From contig CALBDB010000061.1 in NCBI GenBank assembly GCA_937927755.1, positions 1 to 34,738 on the forward strand: a DNA stretch of 34,738 nt, given 5' to 3'. The notes beneath the pieces are model-generated. The model saw only the letters and a list, made by a program, of their open reading frames with translations, was not told where the DNA came from and ran no database searches. This document shows positions 7,615 through 17,386 of the stretch, one piece after another (position 1 is the stretch's first letter; every line of letters begins with the position of its first letter). This stretch comes from an uncultured Lysobacterales bacterium. Lineage in GTDB: Bacteria > Pseudomonadota > Gammaproteobacteria > Xanthomonadales > SZUA-36. Made by a program: the position numbers and the translations under genes.

Positions 7615-9795
7615 TTAATTTACTACCGGACGATCTTCCACGATGGTCGGTGTCACGAAGATCAGCAACTCGCGTTTCTTTGTTGAATTGGAACGGCGTT
7701 TGAAGAGGTTGCCGATACCCGGAATACTGCTCAGGTAGGGAATCCTGTCCTCTGATCTCTGCCTCTCATCCTGGAAGATACCGCCAAGCACCACTGTCTC
7801 ACCGTTGTTCACGAGAACCGATGTGTTCAGCTCGCGTGTATCGATCGATGGTACCGAACCACCGCGACCGGTCTCGTAGATTGTACCCACCGTATCTTGC
7901 TTGATTTCCAGCTCTAACTGAACACGATTATCCGGTGTTATCAGTGGAATAACTCGTAATTCAAGCACGGCTTCCTTGAACTGGACTGCAGTTGCACCTG
8001 ATGACGCTGCCTGCTCGTAAGGAATTTCAACACCCTGTTGAATAAACGCTTCAGACTGGTTGGCCGTAACCACCCTCGGTGTGGAAATGACCTCACCATC
8101 ACCCTCGGCTTCGAGTGCGGAAAGTTCGAGGTCCAGCAGTACATTACCAGCCAGAAACGACAAGGCTATGGAGCCGGCGCTTGAGGATGACGTCGGAAGG
8201 TTGACGTTGTAGCGATCGGGTATACCCGGCACCAGAATCTGACCGTCTTCTCCTATAGGTTCAACCCCCGGGTTGACCAAACTGGCGCCCGCGCCATCGG
8301 CTGCAATACCTGAGTAATTGCTACCGGAGTGCCAGCCTGTCACACCAAAGCGCACACCCAGTTCATGGGCAAAATCACTGTTGGCAATAACGATACGCGA
8401 CTCGATCTGAACTTGCCGGACCGGCCGGTCAAGATCCAGAACCAGCTTTTGAATGGCCTCAATCCTGTCGGGTGTATCCGTGACCATCAATGTGTTGGTC
8501 CTTTCATCGATGGCGATAGAGCCCCTGTCGGATAATAACCCGGAATCAGTTCCTCCCTGGGAATTCGCACGTGCCGAGTCAATCAATGCCTGCAGATCTT
8601 GTGCAGTGGCATAACTGACACTGATCAGGGCGGTTGCCAGCGGCTCCAGTTCCTTGCGGTCCTGCATCGCCTGTAACAACTCCTGTTCTCGCGCCGCGAT
8701 ATCGGCGGTTGGCGCAATCCAGATAACATTGCCATTTTCGCGCTTGTCTAGGTTACGGGCATCAAGCACGATATCCAGCGCCTGGTCCCACGGTACATTG
8801 GTAAGCCTCAGGGTCAGGTTGCCGCCCACGTTATCGGCAACCACTATATTGAGATCCGATACATCGGCTATCAACTGCAACACGGAACGCACCGGGATAT
8901 CCTGGAAGTTGAAGGTCACCCGGGCGCCGGTGTATTCCTTGTCCTCGTAGAACTCGATGATCTCTTCGGAGGCTCCAATCTCGATTGGGGCAAGCTCTGA
9001 AACTTCGATTACCCAATCTTTGCCCGATTGGTATGCCATGTGTTCGTATAAACCGCTGACTTCCAATTCCAGTCGCACACCGCTGTTCAGTTCTCCCGAA
9101 TCGATGATCTGGACGGGTGTGGCAAAATCGACCACGTCAAGACGCTGGTTCAAGGCTGTGGGCAGGTTGGCGTCAAAAACATCGACCGACAAGCCGCCTT
9201 CGCGGGAATTGACGGAAATGTTTGAACCCTCTTTATCAAGGCTGACGATAACTTTGCTCTGGCCGTCCTCACCACGCCGGAAATCTACGTGTTCAACGGT
9301 ATACTTTGCCGGACCGCTACTGCGGGGCGCCGTTGAAGCCACGCCGCTTCCGGCAATTGACAGTACAACCTGGCCATTGCCGGACTGGTAGTCGTAAGAC
9401 ACTGGGTTCGAAAGATCCACCATGACCCGGGTTCTTCCGCCGGCTGCCAGGGTAGTGAACTGCTGTACGGCACCGATACCTACTGAAACCGGCTTTGCGT
9501 CAACCTGGCTGCTGGTATCAGCGAGGTCCAGGATAATCCGTGCCGGACTTTCGGTCGCAAATACGCTTACCGTTGGATCATCCCCACCTGTAGACAGGGT
9601 GATGACTACGTCGCCTGCGGAGTTACTGCTGTAGTCTGCTGCAGTTACATCAGTTGCAGCCCAGGCCGACAATGCCGGTAATACCAATAATGCCAAGCCA
9701 AGAGTCAAACGAACTCCAGTTTTTTTGCTATCCATAAACTGTCCCCACCTGCCGGCCAGTATCCGTTTCAAGTTAAAATCATTTTTGCTGTACAT
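7615..9795 (-). CDS. pilQ: Type IV pilus secretin PilQ
   Basis: PilQ forms the outer-membrane ring through which the type IV pilus passes. Behind the signal peptide come AMIN-type beta domains (two copies in roughly the first 270 residues) that bind peptidoglycan. A secretin/STN short domain follows (VRSVLQLIADVSDLNIVV region), then the N1-type domain (NTLMVTDTPDRIEAIQKLV) and the secretin core. The core ends with VPSIDTRELNTSVLVNNGET and the conserved SSIPGIGNLFK. The ATG at 9795 was chosen because GAGG lies 8 bases upstream; an ATG at 9825 lacks a site. A further ATG at 9735 begins directly before the hydrophobic signal and has GGGGA upstream, so the N-terminus is uncertain. Last gene of pilMNOPQ. 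Confidence 0.96.
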   Translation of the reverse strand: MYSKNDFNLKRILAGRWGQFMDSKKTGVRLTLGLALLVLPALSAWAATDVTAADYSSNSAGDVVITLSTGGDDPTVSVFATESPARIILDLADTSSQVDAKPVSVGIGAVQQFTTLAAGGRTRVMVDLSNPVSYDYQSGNGQVVLSIAGSGVASTAPRSSGPAKYTVEHVDFRRGEDGQSKVIVSLDKEGSNISVNSREGGLSVDVFDANLPTALNQRLDVVDFATPVQIIDSGELNSGVRLELEVSGLYEHMAYQSGKDWVIEVSELAPIEIGASEEIIEFYEDKEYTGARVTFNFQDIPVRSVLQLIADVSDLNIVVADNVGGNLTLRLTNVPWDQALDIVLDARNLDKRENGNVIWIAPTADIAAREQELLQAMQDRKELEPLATALISVSYATAQDLQALIDSARANSQGGTDSGLLSDRGSIAIDERTNTLMVTDTPDRIEAIQKLVLDLDRPVRQVQIESRIVIANSDFAHELGVRFGVTGWHSGSNYSGIAADGAGASLVNPGVEPIGEDGQILVPGIPDRYNVNLPTSSSSAGSIALSFLAGNVLLDLELSALEAEGDGEVISTPRVVTANQSEAFIQQGVEIPYEQAASSGATAVQFKEAVLELRVIPLITPDNRVQLELEIKQDTVGTIYETGRGGSVPSIDTRELNTSVLVNNGETVVLGGIFQDERQRSEDRIPYLSSIPGIGNLFKRRSNSTKKRELLIFVTPTIVEDRPVVN

Positions 9796-9837
9796 GGCTG
9801 TACCCTCAAAGTCCCGCTTTTCCATGCGCCGACCGGA

Positions 9838-10377
9838 TTATCCGTCACCCAAGGCGATGGAGGCTTCCCTGACTAGCCAACCGCCCGCGCCATCCGATAT
9901 CAATTCGCTTAAATCCACTTGTGTGCTGCTAATGCTGACCACTTGTCCGTGGTTCTTGCCCATGTAGTTACCAACCGGCACACGGTGAATGACTCCTTCC
10001 GGATCACGCACCAGGCCCCAGTAGGCCCCCTCTTTGGCGAAAGTTCCCACCATTGCAAGCGTATCCAGTTCATAACGCTCAAGGTATTCCTTCGGGCGGT
10101 CAAAGTCCGGCTGTGGCCCCGTACCCTTCCTGGAGCGTACGTCGTCACTGCCTTCAGTGATTGACTGGCGGAAAGGATCCCGGCCAGCGATCCCATCATA
10201 TTCGTAGGGCGTGTAGGTTTTGACCGGTGGAATCGGTGGAATCGGATCGGCCGGACGGGCCTTGACCGACGCGATATACTTTTCCAGGTCGTCAATATTC
10301 TCACTGCACGCCGATAACATAACAGCTGCCAACACCGTGCCAGCAACGATTTTTACCTGTTTGCCAAGACGTTTCAT
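9838..10377 (-). CDS. pilP: Pilus assembly lipoprotein PilP
   Basis: PilP is an inner-membrane lipoprotein that links the PilNO complex to the PilQ secretin across the periplasm. The 179-residue product has a signal ending in the lipobox LSAC with Cys24 lipidated. A proline-rich linker (PADPIPPIPPVK) follows, and then the compact beta domain beginning near GRDPFRQS, which in PilP binds the N0 domain of PilQ. Its start overlaps the pilO stop by 4 bases (10374-10377), so translation is probably coupled. Confidence 0.94.
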   Translation of the reverse strand: MKRLGKQVKIVAGTVLAAVMLSACSENIDDLEKYIASVKARPADPIPPIPPVKTYTPYEYDGIAGRDPFRQSITEGSDDVRSRKGTGPQPDFDRPKEYLERYELDTLAMVGTFAKEGAYWGLVRDPEGVIHRVPVGNYMGKNHGQVVSISSTQVDLSELISDGAGGWLVREASIALGDG

Positions 10378-11018
10378 GGTGCCTGCTCCGCTGCTCTCTG
10401 AGCGACTTCTTGCTCATCCACGTAACGATAGGTTTTAACCGTACCCCCCAGGATCAGGCGGCCTTCTGAATCGCCGAAACGACTCTGGTTCGCCGCTGCG
10501 CGCTTCAGAGAAATATCGTGCATCGTCAGGATTACTACGCGCGGCAATGCCGCCACTCCACTGACAAACTCACCGAATTCGTGGTAGTCGCCCAGCATTC
10601 GGACACTGATTGGGCGCTCTGCATAAAAATCCTGGAAAGACTCTGCCATTGGTTCAAATAACTGTACGTCGATACCCGCGGCCAGAGCCGTCTGTGAAAT
10701 ATCTACGAGCAACTTGTCCATTTCGGTCTTGTTGGGCAACTGTCTGAACATGGTTTGCAGCAATTCCTGCATATCCTCCAGTTGCTTTTCGTAGGCCTCA
10801 AGGTTGGCAGCCTTTTGCTGCTTGAACTCAAAATCGGCAATCAATGCCAATTCCTGTAGGCGTGTCTGCTCCAATTCAACCTTTTTGTCCTCAATAAACA
10901 GGAAGTAACCTGCAACAAGGATCAGCACCATCAGAATAAAGAGCAGGAAATATCGGACCGACGAGGGTGAACTGCCAAGGTCCCTGAAATCGGCATCTCT
11001 GAGGTCGTTAAGTATCAT
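10374..11018 (-). CDS. pilO: Type IV pilus inner-membrane alignment protein PilO
   Basis: PilO pairs with PilN through coiled coils and ferredoxin-like domains to make the periplasmic alignment subcomplex. The 214-residue product has a short cytoplasmic N-terminus and one membrane helix (about 23-45). A coiled-coil stretch rich in Glu, Gln and Leu follows (about 48-95), then a C-terminal alpha/beta domain containing the PilO-typical YHEFGEFVSGVAALPRVV. It overlaps pilN and pilP by 4 bases each. Confidence 0.94.
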   Translation of the reverse strand: MILNDLRDADFRDLGSSPSSVRYFLLFILMVLILVAGYFLFIEDKKVELEQTRLQELALIADFEFKQQKAANLEAYEKQLEDMQELLQTMFRQLPNKTEMDKLLVDISQTALAAGIDVQLFEPMAESFQDFYAERPISVRMLGDYHEFGEFVSGVAALPRVVILTMHDISLKRAAANQSRFGDSEGRLILGGTVKTYRYVDEQEVAQRAAEQAP

Positions 11019-11620
11019 TCCGGACCCCCCTGACCATCCTGGCCGTCAAAGCCTTCTTCTTCCTCCGCCGTTTTTGGCGGCCGCAAATTCACATTTACAT
11101 TGAAATCATAGGGTTCGGTAGCGGTCGCCGGATTTTGTGCGGACTTGACCACGACGAGTTGGGGGTTCCGGAACAGATCGTTCGTTTCCAATTCACGCAG
11201 GTACGCTGAAACCCTTGCATTTGACTGGCTGCTGCCAGCCAGATTAAGGGCCGGTCCCTGCTGACGGATAGACGTCAGGGTTACACCCACAGGTATTGTT
11301 TTTGCCAGGTTGTCCAGCAATTCAACGGTCGTAGAGCGACTGGCCTGCAGTCGTTCAATAACCTGTTTGCGGGATATCAGGCGGGCCCGTGTGCGTTCAA
11401 GTTCATCAATTCTCTTAATGCGGGCTTCCAGTATCCTGATTTCCTTCTGAACCATTTCATTTCTGAATTGCTGGTGCTTGATCTTCTGGTCAAAAACCGT
11501 ACCCACCATAAATACTATCAGCACACCAAGTACTGCAGTCATCATCAAGGTGATCAGAAACTGACGTTGTCTTTCCCGGCGTGCTTCCTCCCGCCACGGC
11601 AGTAGATTAATTCTGGCCAT
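11015..11620 (-). CDS. pilN: Type IV pilus inner-membrane protein PilN
   Basis: PilN begins with the conserved cytoplasmic motif INLLPWREE (residues 4-12), which docks into PilM. One membrane helix (about 24-44) and a periplasmic coiled coil (about 48-85) come next, then the ferredoxin-like domain with SIRQQGPALNLAG. Its 201 residues are normal for the family. The acidic, Gly-rich tail (TAEEEEGFDGQDGQGG) is an extension with no obvious role. The start codon overlaps the pilM stop by one base (TGATG). Confidence 0.95.
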   Translation of the reverse strand: MARINLLPWREEARRERQRQFLITLMMTAVLGVLIVFMVGTVFDQKIKHQQFRNEMVQKEIRILEARIKRIDELERTRARLISRKQVIERLQASRSTTVELLDNLAKTIPVGVTLTSIRQQGPALNLAGSSQSNARVSAYLRELETNDLFRNPQLVVVKSAQNPATATEPYDFNVNVNLRPPKTAEEEEGFDGQDGQGGPE

Positions 11621-12678
11621 CAGTCAAACCCTCTTAAAGCCAATCCCATGGCTATCATCAGGTTGGTTGCATTGCGTTTGAGCGCAGTAACAGCCACATT
11701 CTGTGCAATATCCATTCCGGTCACCGGGTCTGCAACCCGGGTGGTCATCCCGAGTTCCTGCTGAACAATGGGGGCCAGGCCTCTCAAAGAGGCTACTCCA
11801 CCGGAAAGGTATATCGTGCCAATATTCGAGTACTCATTGCTGGAGGCATAAAACTGCAGCGCCCGGCTGATCTGGTGAACGATATTCAACTGGAAGGGTT
11901 CCAGAACTTCCTCTTCGAAATCCTCGGGCCCCTCTTCATTGCGTTCGAAAAAGCCAGCCTGCTCAGCGGTCATGTCATAGCGGCGCTGGGTTTCTTCCAG
12001 TAACTGGTGGCCGCCAAAAGGATGGTCACGTGTGTAGATGACCCGGTCACCCCTGATCACCAAAAGTGTTGTCATGTCATAGCCGATGTCAAAAAAACCA
12101 ACCGCTTCATTGCGATTCACACCATCGCGTTTGCGAATCAACTCAAATGCGTTCGCGATGGCGAAAGCCTCAACATCGACGACTTTTGTCTTCAGGCCCG
12201 CCGTATCAATCGCATCCTGCCGACTTTCAACATTTTCACTCTTGCTGGCAGCCAACAGGATATCAATCAGATCCGCGTTCCGCGCCGAGGGGCCGAGAAC
12301 CTCAAAATCGAGGCTGACTTCATCAAGTGGGTAGGGAATATACTGATTGGCCTCAATTTGCACCTGGCTCTCGATGTCAGCCTCGGCAAGATTTGCCGGT
12401 AAGCTGATAATCTTGGTGAAAACGGCCGAACCGGAAACCGCAATCGTACAGGATTTGGCACGCGTGCCCGAAACCCGGACTGCCTTGGAGATGGCGTTCG
12501 CTGCGGCTTCTACATCCTGTACAGCCTTATCGACCACTACACCCTCAGCAATGGGCTCCATAGCAAAATGGTCAATACGGTATCCGGACCCATGACTGGA
12601 CAATTGCAGCAATCGTACACTTGTCGAGCCTATATCCAGTCCGATCACTGGATCTGCTTTTTTTCCAAACAGTTTCAA
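11620..12678 (-). CDS. pilM: Type IV pilus actin-like ATPase PilM
   Basis: PilM is a cytoplasmic actin/FtsA-like nucleotide-binding protein that connects the pilus motor to PilN. The phosphate-1 motif is GLDIGSTSVRLL near the N-terminus, the second phosphate loop is FDIGYDMTTLLVIRG, and the adenosine motif is IYLSGGVASLRGL. The start is a TTG. I chose 12678 because GGGGGAG immediately precedes it and the protein then begins MKLFGKK, as PilM proteins usually do. A TTG at 12705 adds nine residues but has no ribosome binding site. First gene of the operon, divergent from the PBP1A gene. Confidence 0.94.
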   Translation of the reverse strand: MKLFGKKADPVIGLDIGSTSVRLLQLSSHGSGYRIDHFAMEPIAEGVVVDKAVQDVEAAANAISKAVRVSGTRAKSCTIAVSGSAVFTKIISLPANLAEADIESQVQIEANQYIPYPLDEVSLDFEVLGPSARNADLIDILLAASKSENVESRQDAIDTAGLKTKVVDVEAFAIANAFELIRKRDGVNRNEAVGFFDIGYDMTTLLVIRGDRVIYTRDHPFGGHQLLEETQRRYDMTAEQAGFFERNEEGPEDFEEEVLEPFQLNIVHQISRALQFYASSNEYSNIGTIYLSGGVASLRGLAPIVQQELGMTTRVADPVTGMDIAQNVAVTALKRNATNLMIAMGLALRGFD

Positions 12679-12983
12679 GACTCCCCCATTCCTTTTCCGT
12701 GCCAATGGTTTAGTGAGACTTCTTATAGCTGTTTTTAACAGAAAACCATGTAATACTCAAATACCATTTTGGTATCAGATTACGGTTTTGATAAACGCGC
12801 GAAGAACATGTGTTCAGAAAACACTGGGAAACTACTGGCAAGCTGTGCGGTCAACACTCGACATTACCGACTCATTCCCTGTCCGATGCGGTGTATCAGT
12901 TCCTGTCCCGCCTCCCGCTATCCGGAGACAGTTATATAAACTAAAATTCCTTTTCTTGGGGGTAAGCATAGCAGGATAAAGAT
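12679..12983. promoter_or_regulatory. Divergent pilM / PBP1A regulatory region with small palindromes
   Basis: This region must contain both promoters. Three perfect short inverted repeats are visible: CTGTT-TTT-AACAG (12729-12741), ATACCA-TTT-TGGTAT (12761-12775) and GTGTT-CAGAA-AACAC (12810-12824). All lie on the pilM side, where operators would be expected. An AT-rich stretch (12929-12950) lies 34 bases before the PBP1A start, but no convincing -35 box accompanies it. No open reading frame here looks coding. Confidence 0.35.
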
Positions 12984-15473
12984 GTGAAAAAAGTATTTCG
13001 TTTAATTTTTCGCTTTCTGTTGGTCTCATTTTTCTTGGGACTGACCACCCTGCTTGTGACCTATCTTATTGTTGCAAAAGACCTTCCTGACGTAGAAGCA
13101 TTGCGTGACGTACAACTCCAGGTGCCGTTGCGTGTTTATACCCAGGATGCCAAATTGATCAGTGTATTTGGTGAAAAACGGCGAATTCCAGTCAGTATTG
13201 ATGAAATGCCCGCCCACCTTCAGAACGCCTTTATCGCGGGCGAAGACGCACGATTTCACGTTCATCCGGGAGTGGACTACCAGGGTCTGACCCGGGCGGT
13301 GTGGACACTGGCCACCACCGGAGAAAAATCGGTTGGCGGCAGCACAATCACCCAACAATTGGCGCGCAACTTCTTTCTGACACTCGAAAAGACCTATACA
13401 CGCAAGATCAAGGAAATATTCCTGGCCTTGAGAATAGAACGGGAGTTATCAAAGGATGAGATCCTGGAACTGTACCTGAACAAAATTCTCCTTGGCCACA
13501 GAGCATACGGTGTAGGTGCGGCCGCAGACGTATACTACGGCAAGACCGTGGGCGAACTGAGCCTGGCCCAATGCGCGATGCTCGCGGCTCTTCCGAAGGC
13601 TCCGTCCAGGATTAACCCAATTACATCCCCCGAACGCGCCATGGATCGCAGGGACTATGTATTGGGCCGGATGCTGGATCTGGGATATATCGACGACGCC
13701 GAATACCAGCAAGCCAAAAGCGAAAGGAACACCGCGTTTTATCACGGCGCCACGACAGAAATTTCTGCTCCCTACCTCGCTGAAATGGTCCGCAAGGACA
13801 TGCTGGCCAGGTTTGGGGAATCGGCCTACACCGGTGGTTACGAGGTTTATACAACCATCAACTCCGGCTTTCAGACCGCCGCCAACCAGGCCATTACAGA
13901 CGGTCTCGAGGCCTACGACCACCGCCACGGCTACCGTGGCGCGGAAGCCAGTTTTGACCTGGAAGAGCATAATACACCGCAAGCCTGGGATGAAATTCTG
14001 CGACCGTACAAACCCGTGGCCGGACTGGCGCCCGGATTGGTCACAGAAGCGGACGAAGATATTGCCCTGGTTTATCAAGCCGACGGCCAGACCATTGCGC
14101 TGACCCTTGCCGATATGCAATGGGCAAGGAAATTTATCAGCCGCGACCGCGTAGGCTTTGAACCCAAGAGTGTCTCAGATGTACTGCAGGCCGGTGACAT
14201 CATCCGCACACGTTTGCGGGACGGCGGCAGACGCGAGTTGGCGCAATTGCCCGAAGCGGAATCATTGCTGGTCTCACTGAGCCCACAGGATGGCTCTATC
14301 AAGGCTTTGGTGGGTGGTTATGATTACACCCGCAGCAAATTCAACCGCGTTGTCCAGAGCCGCCGTCAACCCGGGTCGGGTTTCAAACCGTTTATTTATT
14401 CAGCTGCATTGGCCAAAGGGAAAACCACCGCGAGTATCGTCAATGACGCACCCATCGTATTCAGTGATTCGGAACTTGAAAGAGACTGGAAACCGCAAAA
14501 CTACAGTGAAAAATTCTTCGGACCCACTCGTTTGCGTGAAGCCATGGTCAACTCGCGAAACCTTGTTTCGATCCGCTTGTTAAGGGAAATCGGAATTCCT
14601 TATGCGAGTGAGTACATCAGCGCATTTGGATTTGACCGCTCCGAGTTACCCGGCAACCTGTCCATGGCCCTGGGCAGCGCATCACTGGTACCCGTCAGTA
14701 TTACCAGGGGTTACGCAGTGTTCGCAAATGGCGGCTATCTTGTCGACCCCTACTATATAAACCGGATAAGCGATGCCAGGGGTACGGTAGTTTTCGCTGC
14801 CAGCCCCAGCGTGGTTTGTGAAGATTGCAGCGTCGAGGAAGGTCTTGATACCACTCAAAGCGAGGAACTTGAAAAATCAGAGCCCAGTTTCCGGCCACTG
14901 CAACTCGAGGGAGAAGAAAGTCTCCAGGTGATTGAGCAGGCAGTGTTCGAGACAACGGATGTCGTGGCCGCTCCATCCCTTGCCCCGAGAGTGATTTCTG
15001 AACAAAACGCCTACCTTGTCCGTTCCATGATGATGGATGTCGTGCGACGGGGAACTGGCAAAAAGGCCATGGAACTGGGGCGCAACGACCTGGCAGGTAA
15101 AACCGGAACCACCAATGAACAGCGTGATGCATGGTTCTCCGGTTATAACGATGAACTCGTCACCTCGGTTTGGGTGGGTTTTGACAGTCATGAACCGCTG
15201 GGGCGCTACGAGGTAGGCGGAAAAGCGGCGCTGGATATATGGATCGATTATTCGCGCGTGGCCCTGCGGGACTTACCGGACCGCGCTATTGAAATACCCG
15301 AAGGCATCGCCCAGGCGCGCATTAATCCGGAAACAGGATTGCTTGCGAGACTTGAAAACCAAGACGCAGTTATGGAAGTATTTGTTATGGGAAGTCTTCC
15401 ACCCATGGAAGATGCACTGGAAGGAGATCGTTCTGATGCCCGCAAGGAAGAGGATCCATACGACACTTTCTGA
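12984..15473 (+). CDS. mrcA: Penicillin-binding protein 1A (bifunctional class A PBP)
   Basis: A bifunctional peptidoglycan synthase anchored by one N-terminal membrane helix (about 7-30). The glycosyltransferase domain has the catalytic Glu87 in GEDARF and the motif GGSTITQQ (118-125). An OB-like insert lies around 320-430. The transpeptidase domain has SxxK at Ser465 (PGSGFK), SxN at 524-526 (SRN) and KTG at 706-708. All catalytic residues are present and the length (829) suits PBP1A. It starts at a GTG with AGGA 7 bases upstream; an overlapping ATG at 12982 is followed at once by a stop. The pairing opposite pilMNOPQ is conserved in many Gammaproteobacteria. Also called ponA. Confidence 0.96.
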   Translation: MKKVFRLIFRFLLVSFFLGLTTLLVTYLIVAKDLPDVEALRDVQLQVPLRVYTQDAKLISVFGEKRRIPVSIDEMPAHLQNAFIAGEDARFHVHPGVDYQGLTRAVWTLATTGEKSVGGSTITQQLARNFFLTLEKTYTRKIKEIFLALRIERELSKDEILELYLNKILLGHRAYGVGAAADVYYGKTVGELSLAQCAMLAALPKAPSRINPITSPERAMDRRDYVLGRMLDLGYIDDAEYQQAKSERNTAFYHGATTEISAPYLAEMVRKDMLARFGESAYTGGYEVYTTINSGFQTAANQAITDGLEAYDHRHGYRGAEASFDLEEHNTPQAWDEILRPYKPVAGLAPGLVTEADEDIALVYQADGQTIALTLADMQWARKFISRDRVGFEPKSVSDVLQAGDIIRTRLRDGGRRELAQLPEAESLLVSLSPQDGSIKALVGGYDYTRSKFNRVVQSRRQPGSGFKPFIYSAALAKGKTTASIVNDAPIVFSDSELERDWKPQNYSEKFFGPTRLREAMVNSRNLVSIRLLREIGIPYASEYISAFGFDRSELPGNLSMALGSASLVPVSITRGYAVFANGGYLVDPYYINRISDARGTVVFAASPSVVCEDCSVEEGLDTTQSEELEKSEPSFRPLQLEGEESLQVIEQAVFETTDVVAAPSLAPRVISEQNAYLVRSMMMDVVRRGTGKKAMELGRNDLAGKTGTTNEQRDAWFSGYNDELVTSVWVGFDSHEPLGRYEVGGKAALDIWIDYSRVALRDLPDRAIEIPEGIAQARINPETGLLARLENQDAVMEVFVMGSLPPMEDALEGDRSDARKEEDPYDTF

Positions 15474-16089
15474 CAGAGTTTCTACGAACCACAACCCCAA
15501 GCATGACCATATCCGCCAGATCATCGCCGCCGAAGCGGCTCGCATCATGGTCACCCAGGCTCAGTTCAACTACCGCATCGCAAAGCAAAAAGCAGCAGAG
15601 AGACTTGGGGTCTGCGCGCGAACAGCCTTACCCAGCAATGTAGAGATTGAAAACGCTTTGCGCGCCTACCAGGCATTTTATGGTGGCCAGCAGCATTTAC
15701 GGCATTTACAAAAAATGCGGGAAATAGCATTACGCGTTATGCGGTCCCTTGAATTATTCAATCCGAGGCTTGTAGGCCCCGTACTCGATGGCACCGCAGA
15801 TGAACACGCCCGGATTTCTTTACATGTTTTCAGCGACCCGCCTGAGGCGGTGGCCATTCACCTGCTGGACAGGAGACAGGCTTTTCGTGACGAACAACGC
15901 AAGATTCGGTGGCATGACGGCAGTCATCGCCAGGTGTCCTTGCTGGTAACTGACATGGATGATATCGAGGTGGAACTGGCTTTGTTCAGTTACGTGGATT
16001 TACGCCAGGCGCCACCGAGCCCGGTGAACGGGCGCCCGCAAAAACGGGCGCCTGCGACAGAAGTGGAATGCCTGTTAGCCGGCGCCTGA
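15436..16089 (+). CDS. Conserved hypothetical protein, possibly degenerate nucleotidyltransferase fold
   Basis: The ATG at 15436 has AAGGAG 9 bases upstream and lies inside the 3' end of the PBP1A gene, overlapping it by 38 bases; longer upstream starts lack a site. The 217-residue product has a basic helical N-terminal half (residues 25-105). Next comes a stretch (LVGPVLDGTADEHARISLHVF, about 112-132, spaced by eye) that resembles the GSxxxGTAxxxSDIDLxxF signature of nucleotidyltransferases. The acidic metal-binding positions are replaced by Ser and His, so catalysis is doubtful. An acidic C-terminal part (MDDIEVELALF) follows. No signal or membrane segment. The tight coupling suggests coregulation with cell-wall synthesis. 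The family resemblance is inference from memory and could be wrong. Confidence 0.6.
   Translation: MPARKRIHTTLSDRVSTNHNPKHDHIRQIIAAEAARIMVTQAQFNYRIAKQKAAERLGVCARTALPSNVEIENALRAYQAFYGGQQHLRHLQKMREIALRVMRSLELFNPRLVGPVLDGTADEHARISLHVFSDPPEAVAIHLLDRRQAFRDEQRKIRWHDGSHRQVSLLVTDMDDIEVELALFSYVDLRQAPPSPVNGRPQKRAPATEVECLLAGA
16031..16052. other. GC-rich hairpin inside the 3' end of the ORF at 15436
   Basis: GGCGCCCG (16031-16038) and CGGGCGCC (16045-16052) form a perfect 8-bp stem with loop CAAAAA, 38 bases before the stop codon at 16087. No T-run follows it. It could slow ribosomes or stabilise the mRNA 3' end where this gene converges with gltA only 7 bases later, or it may be a consequence of codon usage. 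Confidence 0.4.
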
Positions 16090-16096
16090 CAAAACC

Positions 16097-17386
16097 TCAG
16101 CGAGATTCCAGCGGTACATAGTCACGCTCGGTCGCCCCGGCATAAACCTGTCTTGGGCGGCCGATCGGTGTCGGTGTTTCCTCTTGCTCAAGCCACTGGG
16201 AGACCCAACCAACTGTCCTGGCAATGGCGAACATCACCGTGAACATGCTGACTGGAATACCGAGCGCCTTGTAAATAATGCCAGAGTAGAAATCAACATT
16301 CGGATACAGTTTCTTGGTGATAAAGTACTCGTCTTCCAGTGCAATACGTTCCAGTTCCATGGCCAGGTCCATTAAAGGATCCGTGGTGCCCAGTTCTTCC
16401 AGTACTTCGTATGCCGCCTTTCGAATGATTGAAGCCCTCGGGTCATAATTCTTGTAGACCCTGTGACCAAATCCCATCAAGCGGAACGGATCATCCTTGT
16501 CTTTGGCCTTTTCAATATACTTACCCACCCTGGAGACATCTCCAATTTCGTGAAGCATGGTCAACACGGCCTCATTGGCTCCACCGTGTGCGGGACCCCA
16601 CAAAGCGGATATACCTGCTGCAACGCTGGCGTAGGGGTTAGCCCCGGTTGAACCAACAAGCCTGACGGTCGATGTGCTGGCATTCTGCTCGTGGTCAGCG
16701 TGCAGAATGAAGAGCAGATCAAACACCCTGGCTGCGACGGTGCTAACCTCGTATTTTTCTGTGGGTACAGAGAACATCATATCGAGGAAGCTTTCAGTAT
16801 AGTTCAATGAGTTCTTCGGATAAGCTGCTGGCCAGCCCATGTGGTGCCGGTAACAGGCCGCAGCAATGGTTGGCATCTTGGCGATCATGCGCTTGGCGGC
16901 CAGCATCCGGTGCTCCGGGTCACTCATGTCCATTTTGTCGTGGTAGAACGCGGATAATGAACCAACAACACCGGCCATCATGGCCATTGGGTGTGCGTCA
17001 TAGTGGAAACCTGAAATAAAGGTATTCAGCTTTTCGTGGACCATCGTATGATGGGTAATGTCATCCTGAAAGTCCGCCAACTCGGAACTCGTTGGCAATT
17101 CACCTGACAGCAGCAGGTATGCAACTTCCAGGAAGGTGCTTTTTTCTGCCAATTGTTCAATCGGGTAGCCACGGTAACGTAAGATTCCCTTCCCACCATC
17201 GATATATGTAATTTTACTGGTGCAACTGGCCGTGGCTGTAAAACCCGGGTCGTACGTGAAGTAACCCAGTGTTGATGGCAAGGCTTTAATGCTCAGCGTC
17301 GGCTCGCCTTCTGTGCCACTAATGACTGGTAGCTCCAGGGTATTACCGCTATTCTCGTCTGTGATTATCACGCATTGCTCTGACAT
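16097..17386 (-). CDS. gltA: Citrate synthase (type II)
   Basis: Condenses acetyl-CoA and oxaloacetate in the first step of the TCA cycle. At 429 residues it is the size of the hexameric E. coli-type enzyme, and it has the N-terminal beta domain of that type. Active-site segments are clear: the HGGANEAV region, [13 protein letters not shown] with the catalytic histidine, and NVDFYSG with the catalytic aspartate. The ATG at 17386 has AGGAAAG about 6 bases upstream. It is separated from rpmE2 by a strong terminator, so it has its own promoter somewhere in 17387-17504, where I see no clear consensus. Confidence 0.97.
   Translation of the reverse strand: MSEQCVIITDENSGNTLELPVISGTEGEPTLSIKALPSTLGYFTYDPGFTATASCTSKITYIDGGKGILRYRGYPIEQLAEKSTFLEVAYLLLSGELPTSSELADFQDDITHHTMVHEKLNTFISGFHYDAHPMAMMAGVVGSLSAFYHDKMDMSDPEHRMLAAKRMIAKMPTIAAACYRHHMGWPAAYPKNSLNYTESFLDMMFSVPTEKYEVSTVAARVFDLLFILHADHEQNASTSTVRLVGSTGANPYASVAAGISALWGPAHGGANEAVLTMLHEIGDVSRVGKYIEKAKDKDDPFRLMGFGHRVYKNYDPRASIIRKAAYEVLEELGTTDPLMDLAMELERIALEDEYFITKKLYPNVDFYSGIIYKALGIPVSMFTVMFAIARTVGWVSQWLEQEETPTPIGRPRQVYAGATERDYVPLESR

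Noticed and set aside
13449-14120. 223-codon minus-strand ORF within the PBP1A gene
   Set aside because: A shadow of the PBP1A coding sequence; no ribosome binding site or recognisable family.
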